Counted from the first letter of the stretch, positions 8,432 through 17,814 are shown. The stretch: 64,000 nucleotides of DNA from Paenibacillus castaneae (GCF_002884445.1 NZ_KZ614144.1:1468202-1532201), one strand, 5' to 3'. Made by a program: numbers and translations. Notes: generated by a model from the letters alone, not told the origin.

Positions 8432-9424
8432 TCACTTACTTACATAATTTGAAATCGCCACTATAGAATCTGGATTAATTATTTCATTATTTTCTCTTTC
8501 GTTATTATATTCATCAATATAGTAGAGAGGACGGTTTTTAGTTTCATTAAAAACTCTACCCAAATATTCTCCAATTATTCCTATAGATAACAATTGAATC
8601 CCTCCTAAAAACAGAATAGCAGTCATCAGTGAAGGATATCCTGTAACGGTTTCACCAAAAATAAGCGTTTTTCCTATGGTCCAAAGCATATAGAGGAATG
8701 CAAAAAAAGAAATAATACATCCAAAAATAGCTGAAAAGCGTAGTGGTGCAATTGTAAACGAAGTAATACCTTCTATCGCTAGATCTATCAACTTAAGGTA
8801 ACTCCATTTTGTTTCTCCTGCTGCCCTAGGATCTCTATCAAATAATATTTCCTTCTTTTTATATCCAATCCAACTAAACATGCCTTTTGTGTATCTTTGG
8901 GACTCACGCATTTTTCTTAATGCATTTACGCATCGACGATCTAATAACCGGAAATCACCTGTATCTTCCTGAATGGGTATATTAGACATTTTTTTGAGTA
9001 CTTTATAAAAAGTGGATGAGGTTATCTTTTTTAGCCACGTTTCGCCAGCCCTGCTCCGTCTTTTGGCGAAGATGTCATCATAACCTTCTTCCCAGTATCT
9101 TAGCATTTCAGGGATCAGCTCTGGTGGGTCTTGTAAGTCTGCATCCAAAATAATCACAGCATCACCTTTTACATAATCCAATCCGGCTATCATTGCTGTC
9201 TCTTTACCATAGTTTCTAGATAAGTTTAAATAAGAGATTCTATTATCAAGTTTTCTAAAGGACTTGATAATATCTAGAGTATTATCAACACTACCATCAT
9301 TTACAAACAATATTTCAAATTGGTAGTATCCTATATTATCAATAATTGTTGTCAATCTCTCATATAATAAATTCAGAACGTCTTTCTCATTATAAGCAGG
9401 TATTAGAATTGAAACAGTTTTCAT
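8432..9424 (-). CDS. GtrB-like polyprenyl-phosphate glycosyltransferase (GT2)
   Basis: This 330-residue protein is a GT2 enzyme of the DPM1/GtrB type. It has SILIPAYNEKD at the start, VNDGSVDNT near residue 43, the metal-binding DADLQDPPE near residue 95, and two membrane helices near residues 225-250 and 260-290. Such enzymes load a sugar from a nucleotide donor onto polyprenyl phosphate on the cytoplasmic face. The ATG at 9424 is chosen because it follows AAAGGAGAGCAACTG; an in-frame ATG 33 bp upstream lacks a better site. It is the intact partner of the deleted copy at 4382-4603 and lies upstream of the large membrane protein in the same direction. Confidence 0.85.
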   Translation of the reverse strand: MKTVSILIPAYNEKDVLNLLYERLTTIIDNIGYYQFEILFVNDGSVDNTLDIIKSFRKLDNRISYLNLSRNYGKETAMIAGLDYVKGDAVIILDADLQDPPELIPEMLRYWEEGYDDIFAKRRSRAGETWLKKITSSTFYKVLKKMSNIPIQEDTGDFRLLDRRCVNALRKMRESQRYTKGMFSWIGYKKKEILFDRDPRAAGETKWSYLKLIDLAIEGITSFTIAPLRFSAIFGCIISFFAFLYMLWTIGKTLIFGETVTGYPSLMTAILFLGGIQLLSIGIIGEYLGRVFNETKNRPLYYIDEYNNERENNEIINPDSIVAISNYVSK

Positions 9425-9967
9425 CAGTTGCTCTCCTTTAGAAGTATGTATCTCCAAATGTAAAAAAGATTAAATTACAATTTTTGCTTTACTTGTTCAT
9501 CAAACAATTGCCGCGGTCGATCTGGGGAGTGTCCCATTAATATCATGCTATCTCAATGTAACGATAAGTTTATAGAATGCTATTATATTGTCGTAACAGA
9601 TTGATCTTTCGTCTTAGATATTTTTGTGTAATTCCTTTAATCGGAGGAACTAGTAAGGATTCATTTGTAAGCCAGTGTCTCATATTGGATGGTTTAACCA
9701 TACAAGAAGGATCTTTCCTTGTCTACTATGAGTTTCATTTTTTTATGAACGTATATATAAGAACTTTTTTAACGAATAGAACTGCTGGAGATAATCTTTT
9801 TTTGAATAGAGGTTGTCATTAGTAGTTACACCTTTTATTTTATTTGATATGCTTAATTAGAATATCTTTACTATTATATACGATTTGTTTCATGAAATTG
9901 AACTTAAATATCGAGTAGGTTTTTAATTGTGTCGAAACAAATAATAGAATCGATGGTGATAGATAAT
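9425..9967. other. Intergenic region between the divergent gtr and rfb units
   Basis: This 540-bp AT-rich stretch separates minus-strand gtrB from plus-strand rfbA. No conserved gene was recognised. An 81-codon plus-strand frame at 9577-9822 has unusual composition and no family match. The minus strand near 9540-9480 reads GHSPDRPRQLFDEQ before a stop, possibly the tail of a lost gene. Promoters for both flanking units should lie here, but no clear -35/-10 pair was found. Confidence 0.4.
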
Positions 9968-10711
9968 ATGAAAGGTATTATTCTAGCAGGCGGAACTGGT
10001 TCACGACTGTTTCCACTTACTAAAGTAACTAACAAACATTTACTTCCTGTAGGTAAATACCCTATGATTTATCATTCAATTGCTAAGCTAAAACAATGTG
10101 GAATTTTTGATATCCTCATTGTTACTGGTAAAGAACACATGGGCGATGTAGTAAATTTACTCGGAAGTGGTCACGAGTTTGGTGTATCTTTTACATATAA
10201 AGTTCAGGACGAAGCTGGAGGTATTGCGCAAGCTCTTGGATTAGCAGAAAACTTTGTAAATGGTGACCAAATGGTCGTTATTCTAGGCGATAACGTATTT
10301 GATGATAGTATTGCTCCGTTCGTCAGCAACTTTAAAGAACAGAATAAGGGAGCAAAAATTCTAATTCAAGAGGTTCATGATCCTCAGCGCTATGGTGTAC
10401 CTGAATTGCATGGAGATAAGATCGTTTCTATTGAAGAGAAACCTAAACAACCAAAGAGCAATTATGCAGTTACAGGAATATATATGTATGATAGTAATGT
10501 TTTTGAAATCGTTAAAACGCTTAAACCATCTGGTCGTGGAGAGCTTGAAATTACAGATGTCAATAATGCATATATTGAAGCAGGCGAGCTTAGTTATGAT
10601 ATTCTCCACGGATGGTGGACAGATGCGGGCACTCATGCTTCGTTGACGAAAGCAAATGAGCTTGCGAAAGATCTTAAGTTTGTCGAAGAATTTGGTAAAC
10701 TAAAATTATAA
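9968..10711 (+). CDS. rfbA: Glucose-1-phosphate thymidylyltransferase (short type)
   Basis: The enzyme makes dTDP-glucose from glucose 1-phosphate and dTTP, the first step to dTDP-L-rhamnose. The signature GIILAGGTGSRLFPLT is at the N-terminus, followed by NKHLLPVGKYPMIYH, GDNVFDD near residue 103 and EEKPKQPKS near residue 157. At 247 residues it is the short form, close to SpsI of Bacillus, which lacks the C-terminal extension of enterobacterial RmlA. I place the start at ATG 9968 because the family begins with MKGIILAGG; a GTG at 9929 would add 13 residues. It leads an operon with rfbC, rfbB and rfbD. Confidence 0.92.
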   Translation: MKGIILAGGTGSRLFPLTKVTNKHLLPVGKYPMIYHSIAKLKQCGIFDILIVTGKEHMGDVVNLLGSGHEFGVSFTYKVQDEAGGIAQALGLAENFVNGDQMVVILGDNVFDDSIAPFVSNFKEQNKGAKILIQEVHDPQRYGVPELHGDKIVSIEEKPKQPKSNYAVTGIYMYDSNVFEIVKTLKPSGRGELEITDVNNAYIEAGELSYDILHGWWTDAGTHASLTKANELAKDLKFVEEFGKLKL

Positions 10712-10726
10712 AAAATAGGTGACGAT

Positions 10727-11284
10727 ATGAAAATAATAGATTCTAAGCTTCCAGGTGTTAAATTGCTAGAACCTGCGGTATTTGGTGATCACCGTGGTTT
10801 CTTTATGGAAAGCTATAATGAAGAAGTAGCCCATGCTAATGGTATTTCATACGCTTTAATTCAAGACAACCATTCTCTGTCAGTAGAAGCTGGTGTACTT
10901 CGCGGTATGCACTATCAACTATCGCCGAAAGCTCAGACGAAGCTAGTTCGAGTGACTGCTGGGGCAATCTATGATGTTGTAATAGATATTCGTAGAGGCT
11001 CACCAACATTTGGACAATGGCAAGGTTTTATTCTTAGTGCGGCCAATAAACGTCAGTTGCTCGTACCACAGGGCTTTGCACATGGCTTTTGTACGCTCGT
11101 TCCGAATAGTGAGGTTCAGTACAAGGTTGATGCCCTCTACTCTCCAGAACACGACCGTGGCATCGCTTGGAACGATCCGGCACTAGCAATCGACTGGCCG
11201 ACATCGACTCCGATTTTATCGGATAAGGATGGTAAGCATCCAGTGCTTGCCAATGCGGAAATCAACTTTGTATATGAAGGGTGA
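10727..11284 (+). CDS. rfbC: dTDP-4-dehydrorhamnose 3,5-epimerase
   Basis: This 185-residue cupin-fold enzyme epimerises dTDP-4-keto-6-deoxyglucose at C3 and C5. The family motifs are present: FGDHRGFFMESYNE near residue 20, LIQDNHSLS, the catalytic-histidine strand LRGMHYQL near residue 60, RVTAGAIYDVVIDIRRGSPT, and PQGFAHGFCTL near residue 118. The length is normal. It starts 15 bp after rfbA behind a TAGGTGAC ribosome binding site and is followed 9 bp later by rfbB, so all four rhamnose genes should be co-transcribed. Confidence 0.95.
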   Translation: MKIIDSKLPGVKLLEPAVFGDHRGFFMESYNEEVAHANGISYALIQDNHSLSVEAGVLRGMHYQLSPKAQTKLVRVTAGAIYDVVIDIRRGSPTFGQWQGFILSAANKRQLLVPQGFAHGFCTLVPNSEVQYKVDALYSPEHDRGIAWNDPALAIDWPTSTPILSDKDGKHPVLANAEINFVYEG

Positions 11285-11293
11285 GTTAGACTC

Positions 11294-12316
11294 GTGAAAT
11301 TACTAGTTACCGGCGGTGCCGGCTTTATAGGCAGCAACTTTATATTATATATGATTAAGAACTATCCAAATTACGAAATCATTAATGTTGATGCGCTCAC
11401 CTACGCGGGTAACCTTGAGAACTTGCGCTCGATTGAGCAGCATTCTAACTACTCATTCGTGAAAACAGATATTGCGCAACGAAGCGAATTGGAGCCATTA
11501 TTCCAACAAGGTATCGACGCTGTTATCAACTTTGCAGCAGAATCACATGTGGATCGCAGTATTTTGCATCCGGAGATTTTCGTACAAACGAACATTCTTG
11601 GTACTCAGACGCTGCTTGATCTTACAAAGCAATATAACGTAACTAAATTCGTTCAAGTTTCTACGGATGAAGTGTACGGAACGCTCGGCGAGACGGGGCT
11701 TTTCACGGAAGATACCCCGATTGCGCCAAATAGTCCTTACTCAGCAAGTAAAGCTGGAGCGGATCTGCTCGTTAGAGCTTATCATGAAACGTTCGGACTA
11801 GACGTCAATATAACACGCTGCTCAAATAACTATGGTCCATATCAGTTCCCAGAGAAGCTTATTCCATTAATGATTCAGAATGCGCTTCAAGATAAGCCGC
11901 TTCCAGTATACGGGGATGGCCTCAATGTCCGTGATTGGCTTTATGTAGAGGATCACTGCAGCGCAATAGATCTTGTATTGCATAAAGGCGTTAATGGTGA
12001 AGTTTACAACGTTGGTGGACGTAATGAGCGAAACAATCTGCAGGTTGTTCGCACGATTCTTGAAGAACTTGGCAAGCCAGAATCGCTTATCTCCTATGTG
12101 AAGGACCGTCTTGGTCATGATCGCAGATACGCAATTGATGCTGACAAGATCCGTAATGAATTAGGCTGGCAGCCGAAATTTAACTATGAGGACGGAATCA
12201 AGGAAACGATTCGTTGGTACCTCAGCAATACAGAGTGGATGGAGCAGGTTGCATCTGGCTCCTATCAACAATATTATGACATCCAGTACAAGGATCGCCT
12301 GGAGGCGAAAGAATAA
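11294..12316 (+). CDS. rfbB: dTDP-glucose 4,6-dehydratase
   Basis: This 340-residue short-chain dehydrogenase-like enzyme converts dTDP-glucose to dTDP-4-keto-6-deoxyglucose with bound NAD. It has the Rossmann motif TGGAGFIGSNF at residue 6, FAAESHVDRSI near residue 82, STDEVYGTLG near residue 122, and the catalytic YSASKAGAD (YxxxK) near residue 155. The start is GTG, preceded by GGGTGAG. Length and order match standard RmlB. It lies between rfbC and rfbD with almost no spacing. Confidence 0.95.
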   Translation: MKLLVTGGAGFIGSNFILYMIKNYPNYEIINVDALTYAGNLENLRSIEQHSNYSFVKTDIAQRSELEPLFQQGIDAVINFAAESHVDRSILHPEIFVQTNILGTQTLLDLTKQYNVTKFVQVSTDEVYGTLGETGLFTEDTPIAPNSPYSASKAGADLLVRAYHETFGLDVNITRCSNNYGPYQFPEKLIPLMIQNALQDKPLPVYGDGLNVRDWLYVEDHCSAIDLVLHKGVNGEVYNVGGRNERNNLQVVRTILEELGKPESLISYVKDRLGHDRRYAIDADKIRNELGWQPKFNYEDGIKETIRWYLSNTEWMEQVASGSYQQYYDIQYKDRLEAKE

Positions 12317-12317
12317 T

Positions 12318-13166
12318 ATGGCTGCATTAAAAATCGTAGTTACTGGCGCGAATGGGCAGCTTGGTCGAGAGTTATCGCAATGGACGACGGATACGGCTGA
12401 AATCATTGGATTAAGCCGAAGCGAGCTTGATATTACGAGTCTCCCAGCCTGCCGGAATTTATTTGCACTGCATCGCCCTGATGTTGTCATACACTGCGCT
12501 GCCTATACAGCTGTAGATAAAGCCGAGTCCGAGCCGGACGAGGCTTTTCGTGTGAATGCAGCTGCAACACGTAACGTAGCAGTTGCTGCTCGCGAGATAG
12601 GTGCAAAGCTTTGTTATATAAGCACCGATTATGTTTTTGATGGAAGTAGCACAGTCCCTTACAATGAATATGACCAGATTAATCCTCAAACGGTGTATGG
12701 AAAATCAAAATATGCTGGCGAACAAGCAGTACAGACACTACATGATCGCTATTACATCGTTCGAACATCATGGGTATACGGGAAATATGGCAATAACTTT
12801 GTGAAGACGATACTGAAAATGGCTGGAGAGCGTGATATGCTCAAAGTAGTTGCTGATCAAATCGGATCGCCAACCTACACCTATGATCTTGCAGCTTTTT
12901 TGCTAGAGCTTGTGCAAACTGATTTTTATGGTATCTACCATGCATCAAATAGCGGAGTCTGCTCTTGGTTTGAGTTTGCTAATGCCATTTTTGAAGACAG
13001 CGGCACCACTATTCTTGTTGAGCCTTGTACGACAGTAGATTTCCCAAGGCCAGCTCCAAGACCTGCATATTCGGTAATGGATCATACTGCCATTCGTAGT
13101 AATGGTCTGAACGTACTTCGGCCTTGGAGAGAAGCGCTTAACCACTATCTCAAAGACAGTGATTGA
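12318..13166 (+). CDS. rfbD: dTDP-4-dehydrorhamnose reductase
   Basis: This 282-residue SDR enzyme performs the last step, reducing dTDP-4-keto-L-rhamnose to dTDP-L-rhamnose with NAD(P)H. Motifs are VTGANGQLGREL at the N-terminus, DVVIHCAAYTAVDKAE near residue 52, YISTDYVFDG near residue 99, YGKSKYAGE (YxxxK) near residue 127, and RTSWVYGKYGNNFVKTI. The ATG at 12318 follows the rfbB stop by one base and has GGAGG upstream, inside the end of rfbB. It closes the rhamnose operon before a hairpin terminator. Confidence 0.95.
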   Translation: MAALKIVVTGANGQLGRELSQWTTDTAEIIGLSRSELDITSLPACRNLFALHRPDVVIHCAAYTAVDKAESEPDEAFRVNAAATRNVAVAAREIGAKLCYISTDYVFDGSSTVPYNEYDQINPQTVYGKSKYAGEQAVQTLHDRYYIVRTSWVYGKYGNNFVKTILKMAGERDMLKVVADQIGSPTYTYDLAAFLLELVQTDFYGIYHASNSGVCSWFEFANAIFEDSGTTILVEPCTTVDFPRPAPRPAYSVMDHTAIRSNGLNVLRPWREALNHYLKDSD

Positions 13167-13183
13167 TTTTAGAAGTTTTTTAT

Positions 13184-13232
13184 AACGGGTTTGTCGAGAG
13201 CCGGAATCAGGATATTCGTCAAACCCGTACAT
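13184..13232 (+). terminator. Terminator after rfbD
   Basis: ACGGGTTTG at about 13185 pairs with CAAACCCGT at 13220-13228, followed by an AT-rich tail with four T. It ends the rfbACBD operon. Confidence 0.65.
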
Positions 13233-13517
13233 TTTATGTTCTTATACTATATCTTGATGTGAAGTGGTAACCAGACTATTTGTCTGAAATTATTAACTGC
13301 AAGGAGTAACATTTAGCGGTTGGCAGTGCAACCAGCAAACCTGTTTTCGCGTCTAAAAGGGAAGTAATAGATTATGCGAGCTTAGGTTTTGCTGTGAGTT
13401 TGGATGGTTTCGCTGGCGGTACAAAACCATGTGGTAAATTAAGGGTACTCCTCTCAATCTATTTTTGGTACAATAAGGTAGGGTCGAAATTTAAGAGAAT
13501 GCAGGTGAAAACGGCGA
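13233..13517. other. Spacer between rfbD and the sugar-phosphate transferase
   Basis: No gene is supported in these 285 bp. A TACAAT hexamer near 13470 is a possible -10 for the downstream gene; no good -35 is seen. Confidence 0.35.
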
Positions 13518-14924
13518 ATGCTAAGGCAAAACCAACGGTTTTTGACGCAACTTTATATGTTGGCTGATTTATTTTGCACATTGGTCGTATTTATGGCCGC
13601 ATATTGGCTTAAATTTGATAGTGACTTGCTGCCGAGCTTCGACTCCGTATCATTTTCTACTTATTTGCTATGGGGGACGATTTATTCTTTTTCGGCTGTG
13701 TTAATCGGGTTTTATTTTCAATTTTACTCACCAAAACGCAGGAAAAATTATTCCTATGAAATTTTGCGAATCTTGCAAATACAAACAATAAGTTTTCTTG
13801 GCTTGCTAAGCCTGTTCTTTTTCACGCGTGAAGTCCATATATCTCGTGAGTTTCTTGCCCTCTTCTTTATTATGAATTTTATAGCCATTACAGCTTATCG
13901 TTATTGTGTGAAACGGATTCTGGCTTCGTTCCGGCGTAAAGGCTTTAATAAACGATTTGTATTAATTGTTGGCGCTGGTTCGGTCGGTCGCAGTTTCTAT
14001 AATAACCTACAGCAGCATCCGGATCTTGGCTATGAGGTTGTTGGTTTCTTGGATGATTATCAGAAGGAGCATGCGCCTGAGCATCGGCATATGAAGCCGA
14101 TTGTTGGAATGCTGAATGATCTGAAGCGGAAGCTGGAGAAAGAACCTATCGACGAGGTCATTATTGCTCTGCCTCTCGATGCCCATGCGAAATACGCGGA
14201 AATTATTGAAATGTGTGAACGGACGGGAGTAAAAACGCTCATCATTCCTGATTTCTTCGATCTGCTTCCTGCTCGGCCGTTTTTTGATAATTTTGCCGGC
14301 ATTCCATTAATAAATGTGAGAGACGTGCCGCTTGATGAACTAAGCAATCGAGTACTCAAGCGCTGGTTTGATATTGCTTTTTCTCTAGTTGCAATCGTCA
14401 TTACCTCACCAATTATGTTATTTATTATAATTGCTCTAAAGCTTACTTCTCCTGGTCCCATTCTATTCAAACAGGAACGAATGGGCCTAGATCGCAAAAC
14501 CTTCTTCATGTATAAATTCCGGTCTATGCATGTATCAACGGATAAGGTTTCCGATACACAGTGGACAGTAGAGAGCGATCCACGTCGCACAAAGTTTGGC
14601 GGTTTCCTGCGTCGTACAAGTCTGGATGAGCTTCCGCAGTTTTTCAACGTGCTGCTAGGACATATGAGCGTAGTTGGACCACGCCCAGAGCGCCCGTATT
14701 TCGTTAATCAATTTAAAGAAGAAATTCCAAAGTATATGATTAAGCATCAAATAAGGCCAGGCATTACAGGTTGGGCGCAGACCAATGGTCTTAGAGGTGA
14801 TACCTCAATTAAAGATCGTATCGTACATGATATTTTTTATATTGAGAATTGGACTTTCTTTTTTGATATCAAAATTATTTTCAAAACGGTATTGAAGGGC
14901 TTGATTAACAAAAATGCTTACTAA
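13518..14924 (+). CDS. Polyprenyl-phosphate sugar-1-phosphate transferase (WbaP/WsfP-like)
   Basis: This 468-residue protein starts glycan assembly by transferring a sugar 1-phosphate to undecaprenyl phosphate. Four hydrophobic helices fill residues 10-125, a CoA-binding-like domain with VLIVGAGSVGRSF follows near residue 150, a fifth helix lies near residue 290, and the C-terminal bacterial sugar transferase domain shows KQERMGLDRKTFFMYKFRSM, RRTSLDELPQF, VGPRPERP and RPGITGWAQ. The full multi-helix form is the WbaP/WcaJ class. Next to rhamnose genes it resembles WsfP, which starts S-layer glycans in Paenibacillus; the sugar (glucose or galactose) is not decidable here. It overlaps the next gene by 11 bp. 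Confidence 0.88.
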   Translation: MLRQNQRFLTQLYMLADLFCTLVVFMAAYWLKFDSDLLPSFDSVSFSTYLLWGTIYSFSAVLIGFYFQFYSPKRRKNYSYEILRILQIQTISFLGLLSLFFFTREVHISREFLALFFIMNFIAITAYRYCVKRILASFRRKGFNKRFVLIVGAGSVGRSFYNNLQQHPDLGYEVVGFLDDYQKEHAPEHRHMKPIVGMLNDLKRKLEKEPIDEVIIALPLDAHAKYAEIIEMCERTGVKTLIIPDFFDLLPARPFFDNFAGIPLINVRDVPLDELSNRVLKRWFDIAFSLVAIVITSPIMLFIIIALKLTSPGPILFKQERMGLDRKTFFMYKFRSMHVSTDKVSDTQWTVESDPRRTKFGGFLRRTSLDELPQFFNVLLGHMSVVGPRPERPYFVNQFKEEIPKYMIKHQIRPGITGWAQTNGLRGDTSIKDRIVHDIFYIENWTFFFDIKIIFKTVLKGLINKNAY

Positions 14925-15885
14925 CATCAAACAATCATGCCGAGTATCGGTTATAATTCCTACATTAAATGCCGGTACTGAGCTGAAGCAGCTGCTAGTG
15001 GGGCTGGGACAGCAATCGATCAAGCCTTATGAAATAATAGTTATTGATTCTCAATCGGATGATGGAACGCAGGAAATGGCAAGTAAAGCTGGCGCATATG
15101 TTATGTCTGTGGAACGCAGCGAATTTGATCATGGTGGAACGCGAAACCGTGCTGCGAGACAAGCGAAGGGAGATATTCTTCTCTTCATGACGCAGGATGC
15201 GCTTCCCTATGACGATAAGCTCATTGAGAAGCTAACTGGCCCGCTTATAAATGATGAAAAGGTTGTTTATGCTTATGCGCGGCAGCTTGCAAGGCCAGAA
15301 GCAAATGTATTGGAACGCTTGGCTAGACAATATAATTATCCCGAAGAATCGCAAATAAAGGCTTATGAGCATATCGAGGAACATGGGATTAAGACTTTTT
15401 TTTGTTCTAATGTTTGTTCAGCCATATGGCGAGACACATTTGAGGCTATGGGTAGTTTTCAAGAGCCGGTTATTTTTAATGAAGATTTATTTATGTCAGC
15501 GAAATGCATTTTAACAGGTTATAAGGTAGCCTATTGCGCAGACGCTGTCGTTTACCATTCACATGATTACTCCATTAAACAGCAATTTAAACGTTATTTT
15601 GATAATGGAGTATCGATGCGCTGCAATACATGGATTACTCCTTACAGCTCAGTAGGAAAAGCTGGATCAAAGCTCGTCAAGCTGCAGCTACAAGAGCTTA
15701 AACAATCCGGTCAGTGGGTATTAATTCCTAAGCTGATTATGGAATCAGCTGCTAAGCTGATTGGCTATAAATTAGGGATTCATTATCGATGGCTGCCTAC
15801 TTTCATTACAAAAAGATTGAGTATGCATCATCTTATTTTTGCATATCTAGAGAAAAACAATAATGGCGTAACCTTAAAGCAATAA
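14914..15885 (+). CDS. Family 2 glycosyltransferase (rhamnosyltransferase-like)
   Basis: This 323-residue GT2 protein has SVIIPTLNAG at the N-terminus, VIDSQSDDGTQE near residue 44, RSEFDHGGTRNRAA near residue 66 and a FMTQDALP metal-binding region near residue 88. The FDHGGTRN stretch is typical of RfbF-like rhamnosyltransferases. It overlaps the sugar-phosphate transferase by 11 bp and is probably the second enzyme of the glycan, adding rhamnose to the lipid-linked first sugar. A strong terminator follows. Confidence 0.85.
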   Translation: MLTNIKQSCRVSVIIPTLNAGTELKQLLVGLGQQSIKPYEIIVIDSQSDDGTQEMASKAGAYVMSVERSEFDHGGTRNRAARQAKGDILLFMTQDALPYDDKLIEKLTGPLINDEKVVYAYARQLARPEANVLERLARQYNYPEESQIKAYEHIEEHGIKTFFCSNVCSAIWRDTFEAMGSFQEPVIFNEDLFMSAKCILTGYKVAYCADAVVYHSHDYSIKQQFKRYFDNGVSMRCNTWITPYSSVGKAGSKLVKLQLQELKQSGQWVLIPKLIMESAAKLIGYKLGIHYRWLPTFITKRLSMHHLIFAYLEKNNNGVTLKQ

Positions 15886-15912
15886 ATACATAGATAACTT
15901 TTTGTCAAGAAG

Positions 15913-15947
15913 CCCGTTCGATGGATACTTAATCGAACGGGTTTTTT
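15913..15947 (+). terminator. Rho-independent terminator
   Basis: CCCGTTCGAT pairs with ATCGAACGGG, followed by six T, about 28 bp after the glycosyltransferase stop. Confidence 0.9.
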
Positions 15948-16035
15948 GTATCCTCCGTATACCTTCCCCAGTAAGCGCTCAGACTATAGAAACTTGTCAC
16001 TTTATTTAATCCGCCAAGAAGAGAGGTGAATCATC

Positions 16036-17466
16036 GTGATTACATGGCTTATTTGGCTGATTATTTTGCTCGTTATTTATGTGCTGCAGTTAGCTCTGAT
16101 TCTCCTCATGGAGCATCGTCGTCCTGCTCGAATGACGGCTTGGCTGTTCATCGCTTTGGTTTGCCCACTGATTGGATTTATAGCCTACCTCCTGCTGGGC
16201 AAGGAGTTCACGCGACGAGGACGCATTTTGCCCTATAAGCAAGAGACGTTTCGATACGCTAGTAAAATGTCGTCAACGATCAAAGCTGCGGAGGATATAC
16301 GAAATAAACAGCTCGCACATCAAGAGAAGGTTTATGCGATGCTTACAGGGCTTGCTCCTTTTCCGATTACAGGCAGAAATAAATCAAAAGTGCTTACGAA
16401 TGGGAAGCAAACGTATGAAGCGATTTTGGAGCAGCTTGAAGGGGCAGCCCATCATATCCATATGGAATATTACACGATTCGAGACGATGAGATCGGCATT
16501 GTTTTCTTAGAAGTTCTCGTTCGAAAAGCAAAGGAGGGAGTTGAGGTTCGAGTCATTTATGATGGAATAGGCAGCCTGAATTTAAGTGAAAAATATATTA
16601 ACGAGCTCCGCAGCGCAGGTGTACATACGAGCTGCTTCCTGCCGCCTCGAATCTCTTTTTTTGATAGAAGGCTGAATTATCGCAATCATCGCAAAATCGT
16701 GATAGTGGATGGGAAGGTCGGATTCGTTGGCGGTATTAATATTGGTGATGAATATTTAGGCAAGGACCCTAAGATTGGATGCTGGAGAGATACCCATTTA
16801 TGCTTGGAAGGAGATTCGGTTTATTTTTTGCAGGAGCTGTTCATGAATGATTGGGCGTTCACGGCAAAAGAGATGCTGGATGGGAATGTGTACATGCCTA
16901 GGCATCAATGCGATGGGGAGGAAGATGTACTCATTGTATCGAGCAAGCCGGGGCATAATGATCAGAAGATTATGGAGGTCATGTTCGCAGCGATTATGGC
17001 TGCTAAAGCTCGTATTTACTTAACGACACCCTATTTTATTCCTGATCAAAGCTTGCTGATGGGACTTAGAACGGCGGCACTCAGCGGCATTGACGTCAAG
17101 CTTATCATACCAGGAATAGCTGACTCCAAGCTCATTATGCTGGCCACGTTGTCGTATATTCAGGAGATGCTGGAAGCGGGTGTGAAGGTTTATCGTTACC
17201 AAAGCGGATTTATTCATGCCAAGGTCATGATTGTCGATGAGATGCTGGCGACTGTCGGGACGGCAAATGTAGATATGCGCAGCCTCCATAGTAATTTCGA
17301 ATTGAACGCTGTTCTATTCGATGAAGGAACCATAGGGCGGCTGGAAGCTGATTTTATTAATGATTTGCAGCAAAGCCTAGAGCTTGATTTGCAGAAATTT
17401 AAGAATAGGCCATGGCGGCAAAAAAAGATGGAATCTCTGCTGCAGATCCTATCTCCATTATTATAA
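16036..17466 (+). CDS. cls: Cardiolipin synthase
   Basis: This 476-residue membrane enzyme condenses two phosphatidylglycerols to cardiolipin. It has two N-terminal membrane helices (about residues 3-22 and 34-54) and two phospholipase D HKD motifs: NHRKIVIVDGKVGFVGG with His near 218, and IHAKVMIVDEMLATVGTANVD with His near 394. Length and arrangement are those of Bacillus ClsA. The start is GTG behind GAGAGGTGA. It lies alone between two terminators apart from the small genes downstream. Confidence 0.93.
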   Translation: MITWLIWLIILLVIYVLQLALILLMEHRRPARMTAWLFIALVCPLIGFIAYLLLGKEFTRRGRILPYKQETFRYASKMSSTIKAAEDIRNKQLAHQEKVYAMLTGLAPFPITGRNKSKVLTNGKQTYEAILEQLEGAAHHIHMEYYTIRDDEIGIVFLEVLVRKAKEGVEVRVIYDGIGSLNLSEKYINELRSAGVHTSCFLPPRISFFDRRLNYRNHRKIVIVDGKVGFVGGINIGDEYLGKDPKIGCWRDTHLCLEGDSVYFLQELFMNDWAFTAKEMLDGNVYMPRHQCDGEEDVLIVSSKPGHNDQKIMEVMFAAIMAAKARIYLTTPYFIPDQSLLMGLRTAALSGIDVKLIIPGIADSKLIMLATLSYIQEMLEAGVKVYRYQSGFIHAKVMIVDEMLATVGTANVDMRSLHSNFELNAVLFDEGTIGRLEADFINDLQQSLELDLQKFKNRPWRQKKMESLLQILSPLL

Positions 17467-17581
17467 ACGATGCATGGCACGCTTTGATTTCGGGCATATT
17501 TTTCGTGATGGCTATTTACAGCTCTCAGGGATCATAACGTTTAATTGTGTGGTTTCTCAAAACGATGAGGAGGAATTTAAA

Positions 17582-17764
17582 TTGCCTGATAATAATAATG
17601 AAGAAAAACAAGTGAAGGCGGAGACTATAAACGAGGGGCGAGATGATTATTTTATGGATATTGATCGCATGGTTAACGAAGGCTTGGGCGGCGGCAATGT
17701 GACGCTTCATAATGGTTTAATTGATGAATCAACAACAGATACGATGGATAACGAAACCAAATAA
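17582..17764 (+). CDS. Small acidic hypothetical protein
   Basis: A 60-residue frame starts at TTG 17582 with a strong GAGGAGG site 8 bp before it; an open frame upstream has no such site. The product is acidic and hydrophilic, begins PDNNNEEKQ, and holds a conserved-looking core NEGRDDYFMDIDRMVNEGLG and GGGNVTLHNG. I believe similar small proteins occur in other Paenibacillus, but I know no function. It sits between cls and the spore protein gene. Confidence 0.6.
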   Translation: MPDNNNEEKQVKAETINEGRDDYFMDIDRMVNEGLGGGNVTLHNGLIDESTTDTMDNETK

Positions 17765-17814
17765 ACGATAAATCATTCGATTGAATTCAAACTTTTCAGG
17801 AGGAGGTGCAGCAG

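Noticed and set aside
9577..9822. An 81-codon frame in the gtr-rfb spacer.
   Set aside because: No family match, poor start site and unusual composition.
14060..14647. A 195-codon frame on the minus strand.
   Set aside because: Antisense to the highly conserved sugar transferase domain.
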